Assembly (NCBI RefSeq): GCF_023205095.1
Contig: NZ_CP046242.1
Location: 2,593,001-2,657,000 of the forward strand
From: Bizionia sp. M204
GTDB lineage: Bacteria > Bacteroidota > Bacteroidia > Flavobacteriales > Flavobacteriaceae
Length of the DNA: 64,000 bases
Direction of reading: 5' to 3'
This document shows, one piece after another, positions 18,233 through 28,502 of the stretch (the first letter of the stretch is position 1; every line of letters starts with the position of its first letter). Made by a program: the position numbers and the translations under genes. The notes under the pieces were generated by a model. It did no database searches, was not told where the DNA came from, and worked only from the letters and a program-made list of their open reading frames with translations.

Positions 18233-19876
18233 ATGAAAAAAACAATAAACCTGTATAAAACAATAGCAGCTGTTGGCTGTTTATTACTAACAGTTGTCGC
18301 TTGCGAAAAGGATTTCTCAACGATTGAAAGTGAAATTGAAGGCATTAAAGACTTTACCACAGCCGGAAAGGTTTTCCCTACCGTAATGTATGATAAAAAG
18401 CTAGAACCCGTTCAAACAAACAATTTGACATCTAATTTATTAGGTATTTATACCGATGAAACTTACGGTAAAACAACAGCCAATGTTGTTTCACAAGTTA
18501 TTCCGAATAATTTTAGTTTTGATTTTGGAGAGGATCCAAAAGTAGAGTCCGTGTATTTAACCGTTCCTTACTATTCTCGAATTGTTGGAACTGATGCTAA
18601 TGGAAATAGTATTTATGCTCTAGATTCTATATTTGGAGCAAATCAAAATATCAAATTATCTATTTATGAAAACACCTATTTCTTGCGAGATTTTGACCCG
18701 GGAACGGATTTAACAGAAGCTCAAAAATTTTATTCAAATGCCAATCAAACTATAAATTTTGATAATTATCAAGGAGAGCTGTTGTATACTTCGGAAAGTT
18801 TTTTACCTGATAATTCACCTACTATAATTCGGGCAATTAATCAAGAAACAGGCCAATTAGAAGAGGTGGGTAGAGGTGCACCAGCCATGTATCTTGAGCT
18901 TGAAAATGATAATGAGTACTGGGATAATTTATTTTTCTTTAATAGTTTAAATCCAGAAGCACAACCAGAATTAAGTAATGCCAATAATTTTAAAAATTAC
19001 TTTAGAGGGTTATATTTTAAAGTAGAAGAACCATCTGCAGGAGGTAGTCAAGGAAATTTATCTATGTTGAACTTTTCCCAAGCTAACATTGTCATAACTT
19101 ATAGTTCAATCACAAGAATTGTTATAGACGATTCTGGTAACACTGAAGAAGTTCGTGATAATGCCGAAATCATATTAAATTTTTCAGGAAATCGTTTAAA
19201 TACAATCGAAAACTCTAACGATGTAAAAAATATTATAAACACGGCTACATCAAATACCGATTTAGAAAATGGTGATACAAATGTATATTTAAAAGGTGGC
19301 GAAGGAAGCTATGGAGTAATTGATCTATTTTCAGGAAATATGATTGATGACAATGGCAATAGTGTTTCCACTGTAGACTACTTTAAAAGTAAAAAAGGAA
19401 AATGGCTTATAAACGAGGCAAATTTAACGGTTTATGTTAACCAAAGTGAGGTCAATAATTCTGATCAAGAGCCTGAACGTGTTATTATCTACGATTTAAA
19501 AAATAATACACCAATTGTTGATTATTATTTAGATCCAACAATAAGCACTACGGATCCACTAAATTCTCGAATTAATTATTCAGAAAAACTGAAACGCGAC
19601 AGCAATGATAACGGTGTAAGGTATAAATTTCGATTGACAGAACATGTCAGTAATATTCTTTTACGAGATTCAACAAATTTAAAATTGGGGGTTTTTGTAA
19701 CAACTAACATAAATTTAACTCAAAATGCGAGTGTACTTAATGTACCAGATGAAAAAGTACCAACTGGATCTGTTTTATCGCCTAGAGGAACTGTATTACA
19801 CGGCAGCAATCCAAGCGTTCCAGACACTAAAAAAATGAAATTCGAAATTTTTTATACCGAACCAACTAACAACTAA
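18233..19876 (+). CDS. DUF4270 lipoprotein
   Basis: A 547-residue outer-envelope lipoprotein: the signal peptide ends in a lipobox, TVVAC, with Cys24 as the lipidated residue. The rest is beta-rich and matches the DUF4270 family by its opening (KDFSTIESEIEG, then the domain with AINQETG and NLTVYVNQSEV). It lies 23 bp after the glgA-like gene and 3 bp before glmS. This order is typical of Flavobacteriaceae and hints at a role in envelope polysaccharide or peptidoglycan supply, which remains unproven. Confidence 0.8.
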   Translation: MKKTINLYKTIAAVGCLLLTVVACEKDFSTIESEIEGIKDFTTAGKVFPTVMYDKKLEPVQTNNLTSNLLGIYTDETYGKTTANVVSQVIPNNFSFDFGEDPKVESVYLTVPYYSRIVGTDANGNSIYALDSIFGANQNIKLSIYENTYFLRDFDPGTDLTEAQKFYSNANQTINFDNYQGELLYTSESFLPDNSPTIIRAINQETGQLEEVGRGAPAMYLELENDNEYWDNLFFFNSLNPEAQPELSNANNFKNYFRGLYFKVEEPSAGGSQGNLSMLNFSQANIVITYSSITRIVIDDSGNTEEVRDNAEIILNFSGNRLNTIENSNDVKNIINTATSNTDLENGDTNVYLKGGEGSYGVIDLFSGNMIDDNGNSVSTVDYFKSKKGKWLINEANLTVYVNQSEVNNSDQEPERVIIYDLKNNTPIVDYYLDPTISTTDPLNSRINYSEKLKRDSNDNGVRYKFRLTEHVSNILLRDSTNLKLGVFVTTNINLTQNASVLNVPDEKVPTGSVLSPRGTVLHGSNPSVPDTKKMKFEIFYTEPTNN

Positions 19877-19879
19877 ATT

Positions 19880-21727
19880 ATGTGTGGTATTGTAGGATAT
19901 ATAGGTCATCGTGAAGCCTATCCAATAGTAATTCAAGGACTTAAGCGTTTAGAATATAGAGGTTATGACAGCGCAGGTGTTGCCCTTTTTGATGGTACCG
20001 AATTAAAGGTTTGCAAAACAAAAGGTAAAGTAGCTGATTTAGAAAAACTAGCCGCAACAGAAATGACTACAAACGGTAATATAGCCATTGGTCATACACG
20101 TTGGGCAACACATGGTGTGCCTAATGATGTTAATGCGCATCCACATTACTCTAATTCTGGCGAATTAGTCATTATTCACAATGGTATTATTGAAAACTAC
20201 GATTCACTTCGAAAAGAATTAACATCTAGAGGTTATACGTTTCAATCAGATACAGATACGGAAGTATTAATTAATCTAATTGAAGACGTAAAAAAGAAAG
20301 AAAATGTAAAATTAGGTAAAGCTGTTCAAATTGCATTAAACCAAGTAATTGGCGCTTATGCTATTGCTGTTTTCGACAAAAATAAACCAGACGAAATCGT
20401 TATTGCAAGACTTGGAAGCCCATTAGCCGTTGGTATTGGCGAAAATGAATTCTTTATAGCTAGTGATGCTTCACCATTTTTAGAATATACAAAAAATGCT
20501 GTGTATTTGGAAGATGAAGAAATGGCCATCATTCGTTTAGGCAAAGGTATTAAAGTTAGAAAAATTAAAGATGATTCTTTAGTAGTACCATATGTTCAAG
20601 AATTACAAATGAATTTAGAGCAAATTGAAAAAGGTGGTTATCCACATTTCATGCTAAAAGAAATATTTGAACAACCAAATGCCATTAGAGACACCTATAG
20701 AGGTCGATTATTAGTTAATGAAGGCATTATCAGAATGGCTGGAATTGATGATAATCTTGAGCGTTTTTTAAATGCTAATCGTATAATTATAGTAGCCTGT
20801 GGTACATCATGGCACGCTGGATTAGTAGCTGAATATATTTTTGAGGATTTAGCAAGAATTCCTGTTGAAGTAGAATATGCTTCGGAATTCAGATACCGAA
20901 ATCCCGTTATTACCGATCAAGATGTGGTAATTGCTATTTCACAATCTGGTGAAACCGCGGATACACTTGCAGCTATTAAATTAGCCAAATCGCATGGTGC
21001 ATTTGTATTTGGAGTTTGCAACGTTGTGGGTTCTTCTATTGCAAGAGAAACTCATGCAGGAGCTTATACGCATGCCGGACCAGAGATTGGTGTAGCATCC
21101 ACAAAAGCGTTTACAACACAAATTACGTTACTTACTTTAATTGCCTTAAAGTTGGCAAAAAATAAAGGAACAATTTCTAAATCGGATTTTCACTACCACC
21201 TTCAAGAATTAGAATTAATTCCGGAGAAAGTTTCAAAAGCCTTACAATCTGACGAGCATATTAAAGCCGTTGCTGCCATTTATAAAAATGCCAAAAACTG
21301 TTTATATTTAGGAAGAGGTTATAATTTCCCTGTAGCCTTAGAAGGCGCTTTAAAGCTTAAAGAAATTTCATATATTCATGCAGAAGGCTATCCTGCTGCA
21401 GAAATGAAACACGGACCAATAGCTTTAATTGATGAACAAATGCCTATTGTAGTTATTGCAACAAAAAAAGGGCATTATGAAAAAGTAGTTAGTAATATTG
21501 AAGAAATCAAAGCTAGAAAAGGTAAAATAATTGGTATTGTTACAGAAGGTGACACCAATGTAAAACAATTAGCCGATCATGTTATTGAAGTTCCAGAAAC
21601 TTTAGAGTGTTTATCTCCACTATTAACAACTATTCCATTACAGTTATTATCTTACCATATAGCTGTCATGCTAGGAAAAAATGTGGATCAACCTAGAAAT
21701 TTAGCCAAGTCTGTAACCGTTGAATAA
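19880..21727 (+). CDS. glmS: Glutamine-fructose-6-phosphate aminotransferase (isomerizing)
   Basis: A 615-residue GlmS that makes glucosamine-6-phosphate, the first committed step to UDP-GlcNAc. The N-terminal glutaminase domain starts MCGIVGYIG with nucleophile Cys2 and contains GHTRWATHG. Two SIS domains follow (ACGTSWHAG; ISQSGETADT; LGRGYNFPVALEGALKLKE), and the C-terminus ends in the conserved QPRNLAKSVTVE. It lies 3 bp after the DUF4270 gene. No glmS ribozyme was seen upstream. Confidence 0.98.
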   Translation: MCGIVGYIGHREAYPIVIQGLKRLEYRGYDSAGVALFDGTELKVCKTKGKVADLEKLAATEMTTNGNIAIGHTRWATHGVPNDVNAHPHYSNSGELVIIHNGIIENYDSLRKELTSRGYTFQSDTDTEVLINLIEDVKKKENVKLGKAVQIALNQVIGAYAIAVFDKNKPDEIVIARLGSPLAVGIGENEFFIASDASPFLEYTKNAVYLEDEEMAIIRLGKGIKVRKIKDDSLVVPYVQELQMNLEQIEKGGYPHFMLKEIFEQPNAIRDTYRGRLLVNEGIIRMAGIDDNLERFLNANRIIIVACGTSWHAGLVAEYIFEDLARIPVEVEYASEFRYRNPVITDQDVVIAISQSGETADTLAAIKLAKSHGAFVFGVCNVVGSSIARETHAGAYTHAGPEIGVASTKAFTTQITLLTLIALKLAKNKGTISKSDFHYHLQELELIPEKVSKALQSDEHIKAVAAIYKNAKNCLYLGRGYNFPVALEGALKLKEISYIHAEGYPAAEMKHGPIALIDEQMPIVVIATKKGHYEKVVSNIEEIKARKGKIIGIVTEGDTNVKQLADHVIEVPETLECLSPLLTTIPLQLLSYHIAVMLGKNVDQPRNLAKSVTVE

Positions 21728-21883
21728 TCCTCTTTATTAAGGGTATCTCATTCAGGTTTATTAAGTTAGTATCATATTAGAATGACTAATTTTTACTATG
21801 CTTGCATAAAATTTTAGAATTTTTTATTAAGTTTTGTTATAATTATCTATATTGCTACTATAATAACTAACTTAAACGAAAAA

Positions 21884-24610
21884 ATGAGATCAATTCTTTC
21901 AATTTTATTGTTGTTTTCCTGTGCGATAACCTTTGCACAAACAACAATTTCAGGAACAGTTGTGGATGGAAGTGAACAACCAATTCCGGGCGCAAATGTT
22001 ATAGTAGTAGGAACCGCAACCGGTACAATTACTGATTTTGACGGTGTTTTTACCCTTACAGTATCCCAAGTTCCTCCATTTACAATTCAAGCAAGTAGTG
22101 TTGGATTCGAATCTGCTTCAGTAGAAGTGACTTCAAGTAGCGACTCTGTTAAACTCGTGCTTTCTGAAGGAACTGCTTTGGATGAAGTCGTTATTTCAGC
22201 TTCGAGAACACCAGAACGTATTTTTGAATCTCCGGTAACTGTTGAACGTTTCGGGTTGAAAGAAATTAAAAACACGGCTTCTGCCGATTTTTATGGTGGT
22301 TTAGAAAACTTGAAAGGTGTTGATGTTAACACAAACAGTTTAACCTTTAAATCTATTAATACAAGAGGTTTTGCTGCCTTTTCAAATACCCGATTTATGC
22401 AGTTAGTAGATGGCATGGATAATTCCACACCTGCCTTAAACTTCCCAATTGGAAATTTAGTGGGTATGACTGAAACAGATATATTAAGCGTTGAATTACT
22501 ACCTGGTGCCGCTTCTGCTCTTTATGGTGCTAACGCATTTAATGGTATCTTATTCATGCGTAGTAAAAACCCATTTGATCATGCTGGTATTAGCGGTTAT
22601 GTAAAACAAGGTATTACATCGCAAGACGCGGGTGGTGACAACAGCTATACCGATGTTGGTATCCGGATGGCTTATAAATTTTCAGATAAATTTGCCGCTA
22701 AAGTTAATTTTGGCTGGTTAAGCGGAACGGATTGGGTGGCCAATAATTATGTAGGAAAACCAGGCACTGGTGCTACAAGAGCTGCTGTTGATTATGACGG
22801 TTACAATATATATGGTGATGAAGTTTCTACAAACATTAGAGCTGCTTCGGGTGGTTTAGGTATCATACCAAATGTTGTAGTAAGTAGAACAGGTTACGAA
22901 GAGCGTGAACTTACAGATTATAACGCGGAAAGTATTAAAGCAGACTGGGGATTATACTACAGACCTTGGGCTAATGATTTTGAAATTGCCTATGTGGGTA
23001 AAATAGGTACAGGTTCTACTATCTATCAGGGTACTAACCGTTATAATATTGACAACTTTACACAACAACAACACAAAATAGAAGTTAGAAATGATAATTT
23101 CTTTGTAAGAGGTTATGTAGTTGCAGATAAGGCAGGTGACTCTTACGATATGGTTTTCACCGGTATTAACATCAACCGCTCTTGGAAGAGTGATGAAGAT
23201 TGGTTTGGAGATTATATTAACACCTTCGCTGGTGCAACTTTGGGAGGAGCCACAGAAGCTCAAGCTCATGCAGCCGCAAGACTTGTAGCAGATGATGGCC
23301 GTTTAGAGCCTGGATCAGATGCCTTTAAGAGAGCATTTGATGCGGTTATTGCAAATCCAGATTTATCAGTAGGATCTCGTTTCCAGGATGCATCTAAATA
23401 TTATCATTCAGATGCTAACTATAACTTTAGTCATTTAATCGATTTTGCAGAAATTCAAGTTGGTGGTTCGTTTAGACAATACGACTTAAATTCTTCAGGT
23501 ACCATTTACACGGATTTTGACGGACCAATTCAGTATTCTGAATTTGGTATCTATACTCAAATCCAAAAAGAATTAGACTTAAACGAAAGTTTAAAGTTGA
23601 AATTAACAGGTTCGTTACGTTATGATAAATCAGAGTTATTTGAAGGGTTCCTTTCTCCTAGAATCTCAGCTGGTTTTACAGTTAACGAAGACCACAACAT
23701 TAGAGGGTCTTTCCAAACAGGATTTAGAAATCCATCAACACAAGATTTATTTATCGGTTTAGATGCCGGCCGCGCTGTATTAGTAGGTTCAGCTGAATCT
23801 AATTTAGATCGCGATGTTAGAACATACCCTATAAGTACAGCTGGTCAAATTGCTGGCCAAGGTATTACGTCAGTAGTTACGGGACGTATGGCTTATGAGA
23901 ACTCTTTTACTCTAAACTCCGTTCAAAATGGTGCACCTGTTGCTTCAGATGTAGATATCGTTAAGCCAGAGCAAGTAACATCTATTGAAGTAGGATATCG
24001 TGGTAAAGTAAAGCGATTAATTATTGATGCTAGTGTTTATTTCAACTCGTATTCAGATTTTATTTCAAATGAAACAGTTGTTGTTCCTTTATACGGAACA
24101 GTTGGAGACAATACCTTATCATTATTAGCACTGCAAAATGGTGACTTTGAAGCATACCAGACATATACAAATTCTGATGCGAATATTGAATCTTATGGAG
24201 CTGCCATTGGTTTATCAACCAAAATTTTTGGGAATTATGATTTAGGCGCAAACTATACGTTTACAAAACAAGAGTTTGACCAAGCTCAATATCCAGATTT
24301 CAGAACAAGCTTTAACACACCAGAGCACAAAGTGAAAATGTCTATCGGCAACACAAATGTTATTAAAAATTTAGGTTTTAATTTAGCATGGAGATGGAGT
24401 GATTCTTATTTCTGGCAAGCAACTTTTGGCGATGGTGATATTCCATCATACCATACAATAGACGCTCAATTAAGCTATACCCTTCCTAAATTTAAATCTG
24501 TAATTAAAGTAGGTGCTACCAATTTATTAGGTGACGAATATTACACAGCCATTGGTACTGGTAATATAGGATCTATGTATTACGCCTCAATAGTAATTAA
24601 CAACTTATAA
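21884..24610 (+). CDS. TonB-dependent receptor with carboxypeptidase-like N-terminal domain
   Basis: A 908-residue outer-membrane receptor: signal peptide (to ITFAQ), a CarboxypepD_reg-like domain (TISGTVVDGSEQPIPGANV, to about residue 105), a plug (DEVVISASRTPERIFESPVTVE; GAASALYGANAFNGILFMR) and a long beta-barrel. It lacks a SusC-type signature. The following gene, 4 bp downstream, encodes an SGNH-type lipoprotein, so the pair probably acts together on one substrate, perhaps a lipid or ester. The substrate cannot be told from sequence. Confidence 0.9.
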   Translation: MRSILSILLLFSCAITFAQTTISGTVVDGSEQPIPGANVIVVGTATGTITDFDGVFTLTVSQVPPFTIQASSVGFESASVEVTSSSDSVKLVLSEGTALDEVVISASRTPERIFESPVTVERFGLKEIKNTASADFYGGLENLKGVDVNTNSLTFKSINTRGFAAFSNTRFMQLVDGMDNSTPALNFPIGNLVGMTETDILSVELLPGAASALYGANAFNGILFMRSKNPFDHAGISGYVKQGITSQDAGGDNSYTDVGIRMAYKFSDKFAAKVNFGWLSGTDWVANNYVGKPGTGATRAAVDYDGYNIYGDEVSTNIRAASGGLGIIPNVVVSRTGYEERELTDYNAESIKADWGLYYRPWANDFEIAYVGKIGTGSTIYQGTNRYNIDNFTQQQHKIEVRNDNFFVRGYVVADKAGDSYDMVFTGININRSWKSDEDWFGDYINTFAGATLGGATEAQAHAAARLVADDGRLEPGSDAFKRAFDAVIANPDLSVGSRFQDASKYYHSDANYNFSHLIDFAEIQVGGSFRQYDLNSSGTIYTDFDGPIQYSEFGIYTQIQKELDLNESLKLKLTGSLRYDKSELFEGFLSPRISAGFTVNEDHNIRGSFQTGFRNPSTQDLFIGLDAGRAVLVGSAESNLDRDVRTYPISTAGQIAGQGITSVVTGRMAYENSFTLNSVQNGAPVASDVDIVKPEQVTSIEVGYRGKVKRLIIDASVYFNSYSDFISNETVVVPLYGTVGDNTLSLLALQNGDFEAYQTYTNSDANIESYGAAIGLSTKIFGNYDLGANYTFTKQEFDQAQYPDFRTSFNTPEHKVKMSIGNTNVIKNLGFNLAWRWSDSYFWQATFGDGDIPSYHTIDAQLSYTLPKFKSVIKVGATNLLGDEYYTAIGTGNIGSMYYASIVINNL

Positions 24611-24614
24611 AATT

Positions 24615-26261
24615 ATGAAAAAGATAACACGAGATATCAAATATATTTGTCTACTAGCAGCAACCATTACCTTATCTGCTTGTAGTAGTGATGATGATGC
24701 TGCATCCGACGCAACAATTCAGTATCCTGCATTAGTTACTGGCGATGCCGACTTTTCTAAATACGTAGCTGTGGGCGCATCCTTTTCAGCTGGTTTTACC
24801 GACAATGCCTTGTTTGCTGCTGCGCAGAACAATTCTTTTCCAAACATGCTCTCGCAAAAATTTGCTTTAGCAGGAGGTGGCTCATTTAGTCAACCTTTAA
24901 TGGCCGATAATATTGGCGGCTTATTATTTAATGGAATGCCTTTTTTTGATGCCGATGGTAATAGGCAATTTGGACCTAGACTGTTCTTTGACGGATCAGG
25001 ACCAACACCTTTAAACGCCATGTCAACTACAGAAGCTACAAATGTACTTTCTGGTCCGTTTAACAACTATGGTGTTCCCGGCCTTAAAAGTTTTCATTTA
25101 GGCGTAGCAGGATATGGTTTTGCTAACCCTTACTTTGGCAGAATGGCCTCTAATCCAATGGCCACAGTACTTGGTGATGCTGCCGCTCAAGCTCCAACAT
25201 TTTTTAGCTTATCAGAAATTGGCGGTAATGATGTTTTAAGTTATGCTATATCTGGGGGAACAGGTGTAGACCAAACAGGAAATTTCGACCCATCAACTTA
25301 TGGTCCTAATGATATTACAGATCCGAATGTGTTTTCAGGTTCTTTTACTGCAGCTGTTAATGCCTTAATTGGGGCCAACAATGCAAAAGGTGTTGTTACT
25401 AACGTACCTTATATAACTACGTTAGCGCACTTTACAACGGTACCTTATAACCCATTAGATCCTTCAGAAAACGATGATTTTGCTGCTCAAGTTCCAACAT
25501 TAAACAATGTGTTTGGCGCTTTGAACCCAATTTTTAACGCTGTAGACCCAAGCCGTGCTATAGTTTTTTCTGAAACAGAACCAAGTCCTGTAGTAATTAA
25601 AGATGAATCGCTTACAGATATTTCATCTATAATAACCACACAATTACTAGCAAGCCCAACATTCCCTGCATTTATAGCACAATTTGGTTTACCGCCTGCA
25701 GCGGCACCACTTGTAGCTGGTTTATTAGGTCAAACATATGGTCAATCAAGACAAGCAACTCCAGCTGATTTATTCGTGCTACCAAGTAGTAGTATTATAG
25801 GTCAGGTAAATGAAACTTATGCTGGTTTTTTAATTGGACAAGGTTTATCAGCTACGGTAGCTGGTCAATTTTCTGTAGAAGGTGTAACCTTGCCATTAGC
25901 AGACAAATGGGTTCTTATTCCTAGTGAGCAAGCAGCTATTACGGCAGCTACCGATGCATACAACGCTTCTATTCAAACTATAGCATCAGATAATGGTTTG
26001 GCTCTTGTGGACTTCAAAGGTATTTTAGAACAGGCTGCTACAACAGGTTATCCTTCAGGGGACTTTATTTACAATACAGCTTTAGTTAGAGGTGGTTTAG
26101 TAAGTTTAGATGGTGTGCATCTAACAGCTAGAGGCTATGCCATAATAGCAAACGAAATGATGAAAGCTATTGATGCCACCTATGGTAGTAATTTTGAAGC
26201 TTCTGGAAATTTAATTGATCCAGGAACAAAGCCAACAAATTACCCACCAACATTACGTTAA
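24615..26261 (+). CDS. SGNH/GDSL-like surface lipoprotein
   Basis: A 548-residue lipoprotein (lipobox LSAC, Cys23) with SGNH-hydrolase blocks: block I KYVAVGASFSAGF with Ser56, block III GGNDVL and block V DGVHLTARGYAII with the Asp/His pair. Block I reads GAS instead of the usual G(D/N)S, but the serine remains, so esterase activity is possible. The protein is much longer than simple GDSL esterases because of an insertion between blocks III and V. It is cotranscribed with the TonB receptor (4-bp gap) and is probably its surface-exposed partner. Confidence 0.8.
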   Translation: MKKITRDIKYICLLAATITLSACSSDDDAASDATIQYPALVTGDADFSKYVAVGASFSAGFTDNALFAAAQNNSFPNMLSQKFALAGGGSFSQPLMADNIGGLLFNGMPFFDADGNRQFGPRLFFDGSGPTPLNAMSTTEATNVLSGPFNNYGVPGLKSFHLGVAGYGFANPYFGRMASNPMATVLGDAAAQAPTFFSLSEIGGNDVLSYAISGGTGVDQTGNFDPSTYGPNDITDPNVFSGSFTAAVNALIGANNAKGVVTNVPYITTLAHFTTVPYNPLDPSENDDFAAQVPTLNNVFGALNPIFNAVDPSRAIVFSETEPSPVVIKDESLTDISSIITTQLLASPTFPAFIAQFGLPPAAAPLVAGLLGQTYGQSRQATPADLFVLPSSSIIGQVNETYAGFLIGQGLSATVAGQFSVEGVTLPLADKWVLIPSEQAAITAATDAYNASIQTIASDNGLALVDFKGILEQAATTGYPSGDFIYNTALVRGGLVSLDGVHLTARGYAIIANEMMKAIDATYGSNFEASGNLIDPGTKPTNYPPTLR

Positions 26262-26286
26262 AAACAATCTTTTTTATATAAATAGG

Positions 26287-26312
26287 AAAGCCCTCAAATA
26301 GAGGGCTTTTTT
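26287..26312 (+). terminator. Intrinsic terminator after the receptor/lipoprotein pair
   Basis: A perfect 9-bp stem (AAAGCCCTC / GAGGGCTTT) with a 5-nt loop (AAATA), followed by a run of T. It lies 26 bp after the lipoprotein stop and ahead of the atpD promoter. Confidence 0.85.
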
Positions 26313-26362
26313 AATGTCAAAAAAAGCCATAATTTTTAATACGGTTTTTAAATTAAAACCCA

Positions 26363-26370
26363 TATATTTG
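26363..26370 (+). promoter_or_regulatory. Promoter -7 element of atpD
   Basis: TATATTTG matches TAnnTTTG exactly, 61 bp before the atpD ATG and downstream of a terminator, so atpD-atpC forms its own transcription unit. No good -33 TTTG was found. Confidence 0.6.
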
Positions 26371-26428
26371 CAGCGCGAAAACAGTAGGTGTTTTCATTGA
26401 ATTAAATTGCATAATATTAAACACATAA

Positions 26429-27940
<1,512 letters not shown>

Positions 27941-27950
27941 ATCTAGTATG

Positions 27951-28007
27951 CAGTTTGCAGTAGCAGTTTGCAGTAGCAACTGATTGCTGAATCCTGAATA
28001 CTGAATA
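27951..28007 (+). repeat. Short tandem repeats in the atpD-atpC spacer
   Basis: The spacer between atpD and atpC holds two perfect tandem copies of CAGTTTGCAGTAG (27951-27963 and 27964-27976) and three copies of CTGAATA/C (27987-27993, 27994-28000, 28001-28007), joined by CAACTGATTG. It is non-coding. Similar CAGTTTGCAGT/CTGAATACTGAATA stretches occur between genes in other Flavobacteriaceae from memory, so it may be a dispersed intergenic element. Confidence 0.8.
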
Positions 28008-28017
28008 CTTATAAAAT

Positions 28018-28311
28018 ATGTATTTAGAAATTGTATCGCCAGAGGCAACGATATTTAGTTCGGAAGTGGACTCTGTAACAGCACCAGGTGTTGATGGTGA
28101 ATTCCAAATGTTAAACAATCACGCACCTATTGTATCTATTTTAACTGAAGGTACTATTAGAATTAATACCCACACACAAAGCCATTTGGTTTTTGATGAG
28201 TTACACGGTTCTATTATTCCTCATAAAGACGATAAGAAGGTCCTGACAGTTGCAATCAATTCTGGAACCCTTGAAATGAAAGATAATAAAGTGATTATTT
28301 TAGCAGATTAA
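28018..28311 (+). CDS. atpC: F1 ATP synthase subunit epsilon, short form
   Basis: A 97-residue epsilon subunit covering only the N-terminal beta-sandwich (MYLEIVSPEATIF; GVDGEFQMLNNHAPIVSIL; INSGTLEMKDNKVIILAD). The C-terminal two-helix domain, which in E. coli (about 138 residues) can inhibit ATP hydrolysis, is missing. Short epsilon subunits are usual in Bacteroidota. It lies 77 bp after atpD and is followed by a strong terminator. Confidence 0.93.
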   Translation: MYLEIVSPEATIFSSEVDSVTAPGVDGEFQMLNNHAPIVSILTEGTIRINTHTQSHLVFDELHGSIIPHKDDKKVLTVAINSGTLEMKDNKVIILAD

Positions 28312-28336
28312 TTGCTAATTAAAGATTATAAATAAT

Positions 28337-28367
28337 AAAAAGACCTTACTTCCCGTAAGGTCTTTTT
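28337..28367 (+). terminator. Intrinsic terminator after atpC
   Basis: A perfect 13-bp stem (AAAAAGACCTTAC / GTAAGGTCTTTTT) with a 5-nt loop (TTCCC), 25 bp after the atpC stop. The A-rich left arm and T-rich right arm allow it to work in both directions, which suits the convergent symporter gene. Confidence 0.9.
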
Positions 28368-28502
28368 ATATTGCACCTAAAGGTAAATAGTGTTCATTTA
28401 TAGCTTATTTTAAATCTATTATTCTAGGTACCACTCTCCAATTTTCCTCTTTAAATTCAACGTTTTCATAAGTACTTATTAACTTAAATAATCCATTGTA
28501 AA

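Noticed and set aside
21728-21883. A promoter or riboswitch upstream of the TonB receptor at 21884
   Set aside because: Only a one-mismatch TATATTGC was found and no conserved riboswitch element could be recognised.
27951-28007. The atpD-atpC repeats as a CRISPR or an insertion sequence
   Set aside because: The units are 7 and 13 bp, directly tandem without spacers, and there is no transposase or terminal inverted repeat.
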